This document shows, piece after piece, positions 1-9,831 of a stretch of DNA of 64,000 bases. This DNA comes from Cercophora sp. LCS_1. Its lineage: Eukaryota; Ascomycota; Sordariomycetes; Sordariales; Lasiosphaeriaceae. A model generated the notes under the pieces. The model did no database searches, was not told the DNA's origin, and saw nothing but the letters and a program-made list of their open reading frames with translations. A program made the position numbers and the translations under genes. Location of the stretch: contig JAPZLL010000003.1 in the NCBI GenBank assembly GCA_036250225.1, forward strand, positions 434,001 to 498,000, given 5' to 3'. How positions within the stretch are numbered: the stretch's first letter is position 1; each line of letters opens with the position of its first letter.

Positions 1-2903
1 CCAACTAAACGGTTGGAAACGCTTACCGCTTCGCTCGGCCCTTAAGTCACCCTTGCCGCCCCAGTTTTAGGGGAAAAGCTTTGTGACAAGCCAAAGGCCC
101 GGTTCGATGACTCCGCTGTCTTGGTGGATATCATCGCGTAAACGAGATGGAACGGTCTGGAAAATTCAGGGACCGGCCCGGGAAACGTTGAGGTCTCGGA
201 CCTTTTGGGTGACGCCTGGTCTTTCGCCCCTCCGGCATTTGGCCCTTTCGCCGCAACAATGCCATCGGGCGCACAATACCAACAGGGAAAAGAAAAATTG
301 AAAGACGCGAGCCAGCGAGCGGTTGACGACTTTTGCGCCAAGAGCCGCTCAGGTTGAAAGGATGCCCTCGGATGACACTTGCCGCCTGCAAAAGCTGCAA
401 AAGGTCGAATTCCCGAGTTTCCATCATGTCATCGGTGCCGTCGCGAGGCCCGACGGTACGTAATGGTTTGAAAGGCGCCCCCCCTGTTCGGTCGGCTCCA
501 CCGCCGGAAGCACAACCGGGAACGGCGCTCAACACCATCAGGGCTGATTTGCACACAAGTGGTGTGACGAAAGAGTTCCAAACCTGGGATGGGACAAAAA
601 AGACTACATACCTAATTTACCAACGCAGCATCAAACGGTTTTGAGGCATAGTATATTTTTCAATAGGCATACAAATATCTTTGGTACGTGTGGAAAGCCA
701 TATTTAAAGGTATATAGAGCATTTTAAACGCCTTCAAAAATGTATTTAGGGCCTTTTTACGAAGAAAGACCCGTTCCTTCGTTTTCGAACATGTAGTGAT
801 TTTTGTAGAATGCATTTTAGTAGTCGCACTCTATCTTCACATCACTTGGCACACAAGACAGCCTCGATAGGAAAGGCGGGGATCCTGAGGATTACCTGTT
901 TGTGACGTGCCTGATCCCGTGCCATTCTTTGGACGCAGCGGACGAGCTTTACATTCGCCCCCTTACCGCCCTCCGCCCCGGATAAGTACGGATTCGATGG
1001 CCACAATTTTTTTTGGAGTCGCCTGATGCTGATGGTGGCTGAGGTGACGTTTCCGGGGTGCTGTCCTGTCTCCAATTCGCGGAAACATTGACGTTGTTAC
1101 CTAATCAACAACTCCGATCGAACGTCCAGATCAAAAGAATCTTACGGTTCATACCACACAACCCGAAATCACCTATCCCAACAGCCTTGGATATATGGAA
1201 GAGCCGGAGCCCAATGCCAATCATGGGTTCTTTGTGATGGGGTTCAAAACATGCTATCCGCCGTTGTCGGAGGCCAGAGTGAGTCAACAAACTCCGAGCA
1301 GGCAAAAATCACCAACTCTGTGGCGGTGCGGTAAACACACAATCCGCAGCTCTGTGAAACCTGGAGGCCGGTCGGCCTCGGCATTATGGCGTTTTGGGAC
1401 GCCGTCTCGTCTTTCCTGTAGCTGCGTTTTTCACCATCCAATTGCATCTTCAAAACGTGTCTGGAGAATTCTTTGGAGGGATTGAGATGGAGCTCCGCCT
1501 CCCAAGCCAGAGCGCCAAGCGCTGAGCTCAAGACTCTCTGTTCACGTGGACATGATCATTTGCGTCGGCACGGAGAAGTCAGGGGCACCCCTGTTTCCGC
1601 CGTCACGCAGAGTCTGGGGAGCCGCTCGCAGCCGCTGGAGCTAGCATCGTTGAGTTCGTTTTTCTCACCAATATTTTTGTTCCTTTCGGGCTAGGTTCAT
1701 CTTTCCCCACAGATCTCATCAGCCGTCCGGGCCCGGGCCCAACCCGTCCCCGCCTCCCTCCCTGTCCCTTGAACCACGCGCCCGACAACTACCCCTTTTC
1801 GTTCGGTTGGCGAACAGCTGCTTTTGGAGAACCAAAGGTCACCCCAGGGCCGGGAAGGCAAGCTTGTTCCCGTCCACATGCACATGCAGTGACGGTGCTT
1901 CCGGCCAAGCATCCTGGAAGACGGACGAATCACGCCATGCACTTGCACCCTCCCGTTCCCCTCCTTTGGTCTAGGCGATATCAACATCTCCGAGGAGCAA
2001 AACTGGCTCTTTATATATTACCACAGCGATACAACCACTCGTCCCGCACACGTGTTTGTGTGACGCAGTTACCTCATTGCTGGCAGCATTGCTCATGATC
2101 AATGCGACCAATTGTGTAAGTGTGAAACCACCCCTGGCAGTTTCGCCCTGCAACAACAAGCTTCGGCACATGAATCCAACGTGAGACAGGGTAGACTACG
2201 CCGAGCCTCAACGGGTTTACCTAAAAGATAGGTACGAGAGGGGAAGAGCTAGGGCCGGAGAGGCGGAAGGAATCGTGGAAAACAGTGCAAATCGACGCCA
2301 GCCGCATTTACAGCCTCCTGCTGTGCACGGCTCAGTTTTCTTGGAAGACGCTTCTGCAGGAGCTTCGTTGAGCTTCAAGAGCAGGCCACGAAACAAGGCA
2401 CCGGGTTCTTTGTCCAATAGGCGATCCCCCCCGCAAAGATAGAGGGTGTAGGCATGCTATTACACAACCAACTCGGTCCAAACCACAGAACATGCTTCGC
2501 GCCCTAACTCTGGTTCGAAGACTACCTAACTTTACATTGGTCTCATCCGCCAATCCCATATACGCGACGTGTGTATACACGTGTGCCCTGGACGCCATAC
2601 CATCTCCAACAAAATATTGCGATACTGTTGTATGTCCGTTCAATCACTTGGTCCACTCCACACCTCCAACAATCGTAGCAGACGGGCACCCGGGAGGCAT
2701 ACATCACCATATACATGCCACAAGGAACGCCCGGCGAGCCGTGTGGCTTTCGAGTTCCCCTGCTGTGCCTCAAACCTGATTCCAATTGCAAATCACCCTG
2801 TCATTTCCAAAGATTAGAGTTCAACGCCAAGGGTACCGAGATGTCCCCGAGATACCCAGCTCAGAGGCATATCGATGCCTGCATCACACCCATCATTGCA
2901 ATC
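1..2903. other. No supported gene; left-end intergenic stretch
   Basis: No frame here shows a recognisable domain or the C-rich third positions seen in the window's real exons. Short open frames overlap on both strands. Positions about 640-860 form an AT-rich patch with many TpA steps (TATATT, TTTAAA, TATATAG), unlike the surrounding GC-rich DNA, so old repeat decay or a promoter is possible. The frame at about 142-357 (+) reads protein-like to its stop but has no upstream start or clear splice acceptor, so I do not call it. Confidence 0.6.
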
Positions 2904-5200
2904 TCACCTCCCAACACGCTCTCCGATACGTAGCCTCTTTTTGCAGTCCTCGCAGTACCATTTCGCTGCCGACTCGTTAGCGTCTTCCACGTGAATACGA
3001 ACTCAGCAACAAACTTACTTTTACGCCCTGGGGCAACTTCCAGCCCCACGCACTCAAGGTGGAACCATTCCCGTGGGCAGTCATCCGCGTCACACCCAAC
3101 CATAGCACCGTAGCTGACCTGGTTGCAGAAACAATATCTCGGTTCGTCCTTGTCGGGTTCATCATCAACATCGTCATCGTTCCTCTTCCTTTTAGAGTCA
3201 TCGCCGACCAGCCCCATTTGCCCACCCAAAGCTTGAACGGTTCCCGCCAGCGTGGCGGCAGCAGCTGAGATTGACGCCCCTTTTTTATGGCTTCGCTTCG
3301 CCGTATTTGCTGCCGCGGCAGTCCCACCATTCCCATTTCCATTCCCAGTACCGCTTCCGCCTTCGGCATTCCTTGATGACCTCGATCTTTGGTTAGAGTG
3401 CGCAGATACTGCTGCAGCTTCGGCGAATGTTGCAAGGGCTGGAGTTGAGGGCTTGCTTGCCCTGCCGCTCTTTGTCTTGACCGCCGCCAACGGCGTTGGG
3501 GGCACGATAGGTGTTGCCGAGTCTCGTTTGGCTTCACGCTCTTCAGTCGCTTTAGCTATACTCTCCCGTTTCCCATTGTTACCATTTGAGACCGGTGGCT
3601 CTGGGGGCAACGGAACAGCAGTCACGGTCTCGGGTCGGTAAGGCTCAGGTTTTATTGGAGGCAGCACTGCTGTTTCCTTGATAACCTTCGTCTCCGAGGT
3701 CGTCCTGGACCCATTGCTCTGTATTCCCAAGTCAGCTATGCCTGGAAGTGCACCATTTGGCTTGTTTGAGGCAGCTGAGGGGGGTCGTCGTGCGTTGTCA
3801 GTGTTATTTGACTGTGCCGAGTTTTGGCGCGCGCGCGACGAGGCTGGGCGTGGCTGGTTCGGCAACGGAACTGGTGAGCTTCGTCCCATCTTGAGGCTAT
3901 CGGGGAAAGCACCGAGGAGAGGTGAGGATGCCACAGAGGGCGACATGCCGGCGGCCGTCCTACTATGAAGTCTGGTTAGTCATGTTTTCGGGACAAGGAG
4001 GAACGGAGTCGTGAGGACATACCTTTTCTTTGCTTGGCCGCTTGATGTTGGCAGTGCCTTGCGCTTCTTGCCTGCTGCTTCTGGGGCTGGTGTTTCCCTG
4101 GGACTTGTGGTCTTGAACTTTGGCGCGTTGGTACCAAAAACAGCTGCCATTGCGCGATCGGACGGCCCAGCAGGTAGGGGCTCTTCGGGTTTGCGATCGG
4201 AGTTCGTCTTCGCGCGACCTTTTGATCGAGCATTCGAGCCGGCAGGTGCGGCACCACTGATACCTAGCCCAACAGGAGCTGGGGCCTCTCCAGCAGGTTT
4301 TCGGGACTTGCCACCCCCCTGGGTTTTCTTGGGATCCTGGTGTTTCCCATCCGCATCATGCTCCGGGGCCTGGCCCTTCTGATTCTTCTTGGCCGCTAAC
4401 GCCTGTTTGCGGTCGCTACTCCGAGCTGCTGCTTCTTCGGCCAATTGTTGCGCTGCGGCTGTGAGGTTCGCGGCGCCTTCCCGTCGAGATCGTTCTGCTT
4501 GCGCATTGCTCGCTTTCGAGGCCCTGTTCTCCACATAAGCCCAATGTGTTGTGCTGCCCCATTTTGCCTCTTCACTGAAGCTTTTTTCAAGTTCGGGCCA
4601 AACATCCTCGATTCGCCCAATCTGTTTTTGCAATGCGTCATTGGCCGTCGAGATGACATGGTTCTTTTCTTCCAAAGAAACCAGCATCTCTTGTATTTTG
4701 AAGGCTGTCTGCCTGAACAACGCACGGCGCGTCAAGTTTGCGGGATCGAAGGCGGCGACATTCGCAGAGCCATCGGAGACGGCAACAGCAGGAGGGGCGT
4801 TCGCGTTGCTTCCAGATGCGCTGCCACGTGCGCTGATCGACACGGACCCGGGTGTAGATGCGTCGTTGGCGGAGCGCGCCACATCGGGAACGGGAGTCTT
4901 GAGGGCGGCGTCGAGGAGCTTGAAAAGCTCCTCTTCAGGAGTAAAAATCTTGGCGTCAACCTCTTTGAGGAGGGTAAAGTGTCGCACAAGCTCCTTCGGA
5001 AGAGCTGTGATGGCGTCGGCAAAGTGGGTAATCGCCGGGAAGATGTCGATAGGTTGCTCTTGCGCGGGGGCACCTGTGAAGGAATTGCCTCGATTGAGAG
5101 AGGAGGTTCGCGGCGGGTTCGTTCGCGTTTGTCGGACCGGCTGCGCCCTGCGACCGGGACCGCCCGGGCCCTCAGCAGCGGGCGTCTTCGCTGTCTTCAT
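2904..5200 (-). CDS. ING-family PHD-finger chromatin protein (Pho23/Yng-like)
   Basis: Chromatin-complex subunit that reads histone H3 lysine-4 methylation. ING proteins sit in histone acetyltransferase or deacetylase complexes such as Rpd3L, NuA4 and NuA3. Exons (-): 5200-4023, 3959-3019 and 2965-2904; introns of 63 and 53 nt; 726 aa. The first half of the ING domain is at residues about 50-100 (IDIFPAITHFADAITALPKE, then FTPEEELFKLLDAAL). It continues at about 156-232 after a Ser/Ala-rich insertion. The middle is basic, Pro/Ala-rich and disordered. The C-terminal PHD finger (about 668-717) has the full C4-H-C3 set: C669, C671, C682, C687, H693, C696, C711, C714. The last intron lies inside the PHD finger, and splicing it restores WYCEDC. 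The acceptor of intron 1 is ambiguous by 12 nt, both choices in frame. Which paralogue (Pho23, Yng2 or Yng1) cannot be settled by eye. Confidence 0.93.
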
Positions 5201-5954
5201 CTCTTATAAACTTGCGAGGAGACTACAGTCGGCGTCAAGACGAAGGGTCGAATGGAGTGAAGATGATGATGGAGAGGCTGGCAGTTCGGGACTGCGACGA
5301 GCGTCGCGTGAAGCTATGCGCTCCGGGGCGATAAACGATGGAGTGTCGATCTCTGTAGAAGCCCAAACAATACTCATAGCATCGCGGACGATTTTGAGGT
5401 CAGAGAAGGCAGCGGCCAAGGTGAGTTGACTAGGGGGGGGGGGTTGCGTTTGGAAATAGAAAAATGGGCAGGTGGGCGAATGCGTCGAGCGGCGCCGCGG
5501 CGACTCCAACTGTGCATTCTGCCGCTGCGCTCTTGGCACCTGGTGCCCACTGACCGCCCGCCAAGGGAAACCTAGCCCTCCGAGACGTCACTTCCGATAA
5601 GATAAGCCCGCAAAGCATCAAAAGTTACAGTCGGCCTGCAACCATTGATTGAGAAAGCAGTTTCTTACGCCTCAAACAGAGGCTGATTTTTGTCACCGTT
5701 TGGCATTCTCTGGCCGCCCATGTTGCATCTGTATGATGAGTATTTTAATGGTTGGGTACAAACTCATTGCAAGGCATCGGGCGAATCTCACTTCGACGTT
5801 AGATGCGCCGAAAGACCGAGTAGAACATTGGAAACTTGGGATCCGACGGCATCAGGCCGTCGGTTCTATTCCGCCCCAAACAATCAAAGTTACCCCATGT
5901 GCTCCAGTTGAATGCTTCGCCGCTCTTAGGACCATCTGACGCCCTATGCGCTCC
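5201..5954. other. Intergenic: ING-gene promoter and RER2 3' flank
   Basis: This gap holds the upstream region of the ING gene and the 3' end of the prenyltransferase gene, which reads the same way. It contains an 11-G run at 5433-5443. I see no clear TATA box and no supported ORF. Confidence 0.6.
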
Positions 5955-7137
5955 CTATGATTGCTTCACTCGCTTCCCTGGCCTCTCGTCTCGTTCCTTT
6001 TGCTTTTGCCTCCGCTGCCATTCAACCAGCACCGGCAAGAAATGCCAAAGATCAAACTCTGGCCAAAAACACTTGAGAAAGAATATTTGTGTTTCCTGGT
6101 GGCATTGCCAAAGCATGAAATCGCTCAGTCTTTCCACACCGCTCGTCCTCACAAATAAATCAAGTGGGGGGTCGCCGGCCGTGTACATATGGTTGGTAAT
6201 CGTTTCGGCGGTTATGGTCTCTGCATTGGGATATATCGTGACGTTTGTGGCGCCTTCCGATCTCAGTGGTGGAGAGTCTGCTTGAAGCGTAGTTGTTGAG
6301 GACACAGAGCCGTCATTATCGTCGGATCGAGAGGACGACGGTGGGGGAGAAGATTCCCTGATCGAAGAAAGTGCCTCTGCGTTTTCGCCCTGTTTCGACA
6401 GGATCTTCTGCGTGATCCGGCTCTGGGTAAACGGAGTGCTATGAGGACGGGGCGTCCTTGAGTATTCTTCAACAGTCGACCGGATCGCCGAGGTCATCTC
6501 TTCCCTCGAGGTGTATGGAAAGCAGATGTTTAGCACACACCTAGGACGGTTTGTCAGCCGGGAGCTCAATCAAAGACAGCCAGTTGCACGCACTCCTTAT
6601 TATGTTTGGTTGTCGCCACAGCCCGGTCAATCACCTCCAAGACGTCAGGACTCATGAGGCTCATCTGCCCTAAAACGCGGACACTTGCGCCATACCGCTC
6701 GAGGAGCTCGCCGTGCTGAATTAACTGTTCCAGCTTCAATTTCGCGAGCTGCATCAGGCCGTCCACTTCGTACTTGGGGCGGTTAAAATTCTCGATACTA
6801 AATGCGTACACGGTCACGACCTTCACACCGCACTTGTAACAAATTTCTAGAACCTAGACAGTCAAGGAGTTAGCATACTGCTGCGTGGTGTGTCGCATGG
6901 TATAATGTGACATACTCTTGCAAGCGCTTCAAACCCCAGATGATGGCCCTCGATAGTCTCGATCTTATGGTTTCGCGCATACCGTCGATTGCCATCCATC
7001 TCAAAGGCGACATGGCGTGGAATTGGACCCTGGGTCAGAGCCCCGATCAAAACCTCGCGAAGCCGGCTAAGTACCCATTCTGCTGGCGGAGAGCGCAGAA
7101 ACCAGCTGCGTACTCGGGGGAGATAAAGATCCGACAT
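5955..7137 (-). CDS. RER2: Dehydrodolichyl diphosphate synthase (cis-prenyltransferase, Rer2/DHDDS type)
   Basis: Catalytic subunit that adds isopentenyl diphosphate units in cis to make the dolichol precursor for ER protein glycosylation. Exons (-): 7137-6916, 6853-6594 and 6540-5955; introns of 62 and 53 nt; 355 aa. Family motifs appear in order: MDGNRRYA (catalytic D48), VVTVYAFSIENFNRP, LNICFPYTSREEM spanning the second splice, and RTSGVERLSDFMLWQ at about 292-306. The start is the first ATG in the frame. Intron 2 has an unusual gtgcgt donor but rebuilds KECVLNICFPYT exactly. A Ser/Pro/Asp-rich insertion of about 65 residues (about 190-255) separates the last two motifs. The partner subunit (Nus1/NgBR) lacks these catalytic motifs, so this should be the active chain. 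Its ATG lies 631 nt from that of the divergent gene at 7769. Confidence 0.95.
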
Positions 7138-7768
7138 TTTGTGGAGGGCGGGACAAAGAAACGCGTGTGTATAAGTCGAGGTCAAGCGGACAGTTATGCG
7201 GTGTGCGAGCGCGCGCCTGCGGTCCGGAAAACGAGATGGTCGATTTCGATTAGCGGTTGGAATTCGGTCGGGTGGAAAACGCGTGGAGAGATTTATGGTG
7301 GCGATTATGCTTGGGTGAACACCTCATGATACCACCCTGCGGTCGCAAGCCAGGTCAGCATTGTGGCTCATCAACAGGTCGGGATGTTGAACAGGATCTG
7401 GCCGAAGCTTGGAATGCTGCTGGTGTGCGCACGGGCCCTGCCTGCTGCTTTAGCGAGGATGTCATCGCTGCGGCTCGAGCCGTTGAAGCATGTGGGCCAC
7501 TGGCTGCATGTCGTGGACCTCACAAATGACAAGTTGCAATTCAGTGCAGCTTGCCCCCGAATCAACCGCGGCCCGAGCAAAATCCACGCAAGTTCTTCCT
7601 GTTCCGCGAGTATCAGCAAGAATAATTCTTCAGAATAAAGGCAGAGTTGCGATTAAGACGAGGCGAGGCGTGGCTCTGCCCCGCTGCTCTCTCCTCGACT
7701 TGCATTCCCGGCCGCGTGCCATGGGTCGATAGTGAATCTTGATCAAAACACCACACCAAAGCAGAAAC
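7138..7768. promoter_or_regulatory. Divergent promoter region, RER2 (-) / DSC2-like (+)
   Basis: The start codons of two divergent genes lie 631 nt apart, so both promoters must be here. I see no strong TATA box. The open frames in this stretch are short and overlap on both strands. Confidence 0.55.
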
Positions 7769-8645
7769 ATGTCGTTCACGAATGCGCCAGTGACGCGCTC
7801 CCTGGTCCTCGGCACCATCGGGCTCTCTATTGCAACCAGTCTCCTGGACATCAAACACTACTTCTACATCTCAGTTGGCACTCATATCTGGCGCTACCGC
7901 CAACTCTGGCGAATATTTGCATATCAGCTATGTTATACCAACTCTTCCGAGGTCCTCTTTGCCTCTATGGCACTGTACAACATGAGGTCGATTGAGCAAT
8001 TGTGGGGATCGCGGAAGTATGCCGTAAGTTGCACTTGTTGTGGCATCTCCCAAGGCTGTTGGCTGACGGCAAGAACAGTCGTTCATCCTTGTTTGCAGTC
8101 TGTTGACATCAACAATCCCTCCGCTTTTGATGACACTGCTCATCCGACCATTGTCTTTTGGCCTCATTGATTTCCTGCCATCAGGTCCGACACCCATTAT
8201 CTTCGCCATCTTGGCGCAGTATCATGCCGTCGTCCCGCATACCTACAAGTACAAAGTCGCGCTCTCCACCGGAGCGCCCACGAATGAAGACGCCGCCGGA
8301 TTGACTTTCTCAGACAAATCGTCACGTTATCTTCTGGCACTTCAGCTGGCTTTGTTTCAGTGGCCAGGTTCTCTCCTTGGCGCCGTTGTCGGCTGGGTTG
8401 TTGGATATTGCTGGCGTAACGAGCTCCTCCCAGGAGTCTTGACCCAATGGCGGATTCCCGGCTGGATGGTCGGCATTAGAAACCAAAAGAGAAACGGAGG
8501 GTTTGAGGGGCTGCAGAGGAGGCTAGAGGGTGAGAGTTCATCCACAGGTGCGACAACGGGCGTCCAGACAACAACTGAAACAGAGCCCAACCGGCGTCGA
8601 ACCATGGGGCAGCAACTTCTTGATGAAGTCAGGGGAGCTTTCTAA
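7769..8645 (+). CDS. Rhomboid-like ER/Golgi membrane protein (Dsc2 / UBAC2 family)
   Basis: Likely subunit of a membrane ubiquitin-ligase complex; in fission yeast and Aspergillus the Dsc complex activates SREBP and acts in Golgi/ER protein quality control. Exons: 7769-8023 and 8079-8645; intron 55 nt (gtaagt donor, gctgac branch, cag acceptor); 273 aa. The N terminus has a hydrophobic segment (about 9-26), then the IWRYRQLWRIFAYQ block and ALYNMRSIEQLWGSRKYA, typical of rhomboid pseudoproteases of the UBAC2/derlin group. Further hydrophobic stretches lie at about 86-107, 112-130 and 163-190. No catalytic GxSG serine is visible, which fits a pseudoprotease. The start is the first ATG in the frame. 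Oddity: many members end in a UBA domain, but here the tail is short, Thr/Glu-rich and ends MGQQLLDEVRGAF. The family call is firm; the subunit name is inference. Confidence 0.82.
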
Positions 8646-9831
8646 ACAGCTACACCGAAATACCGATTATCCTTTGAGCGAAGAGCCGCCTGTGTCCAAC
8701 CAAACACAAAACACGTGTTCTCAGAATAGAAGGGAGACGAAAAGCGGTTCACTCAGCCCTGGACACGTTGTCGTGATGAAGCCCAATGTCAGCAATGATC
8801 GGGATTTGTAAAGGAGACAACGACCTGAAGTGGGTAGTCCAAACTCCCTGGCCTCACCGGGCGTGCAAAGTTCTATGACGAATGTGCAACTAAAAATACC
8901 GCTGAACCCAACATCCAATTCTCAAAGCGCCAAGAGAGAAGCCGTGGGTCATGATTGGAGGCTCCAGCGGGAGTCGCATGGGTTTCGGAGGTGTGGTATC
9001 CCAGCGCCCCGGATCGGTTTAGCCCGACAGGGTTGGGCTGTCGCTGCAGAAATTCCGTCACGTCACTGTCGTCCCGCCCTTGGACGGGATATTCGAACTG
9101 TAGTACAAACAACGGCAAGTACAGCCCGAAAGTCTAGGATTCATAAACAAATTTCTATAGAAAAAGATTACTTGATCATATCATGATATCAAACCTCTAT
9201 CTGTGGACGGCAAGAATTCAATCACAATCGGGGGGTCGTTACCTCGTCTCCATATTCTGTCCAGACGACGCGAACGACGGACCCCAACCCCCAATTTGGG
9301 GGTGGCCGTGAACTCACCCAGCGCGCTGCAAGCACTAGAGCAAGTGCAGGGGAGCCGCCTCTGCCTCCCACATTTTCGCCCATTCCACCCGCTATCTATC
9401 GTTACATAGCGGTCTCCACCAGTCTACGGCCTGCCGCCGTCTTTGCTTCTCCTGATCAAGCAGGGCGTCGCGTAGCCCCTAATTTTGAACCATAGCGTGC
9501 CAGCCTTTTTTTTTTTGGATTGATCTTGGATCACCCCTTTACCAGTCATTCAAGGAATACCGTGTAGCGGTTCCACTGACGAACTCGGTCGCAAAACCTG
9601 AGCGACGACATTTCGATCGACCTTGCCCGACGAAATCACCCGATTCGTGACCGAACTCGTCCTCTGACTTTGCGATCCGGTGTTTTGCATGGCTTCGTGA
9701 ACCTCAATCGCTAGAAGGACGGGGCAGGGAGAACGCGAATAGGACTTGTCATTTCTTTGTGTTCTTTTGGATAATGTCTTGGATCACCGGGTTTTAATAC
9801 TTACGACGACACAATTGCTCAATACCCAACC
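8646..9831. other. Intergenic: Dsc2-like 3' flank and uds1 upstream region
   Basis: No supported gene. The uds1-proximal part contains a T10 run near 9507 and two very short ATG-started frames. One is at 9774-9797 (MSWITGF then stop), about 35 nt before the uds1 ATG, so an upstream ORF is possible if transcription starts far enough upstream. Confidence 0.55.

Noticed and set aside
142..357. Protein-like frame ending in a stop near the left edge
   Set aside because: No usable start or splice acceptor, no domain, and overlapping open frames on the other strand; it cannot be told from chance.
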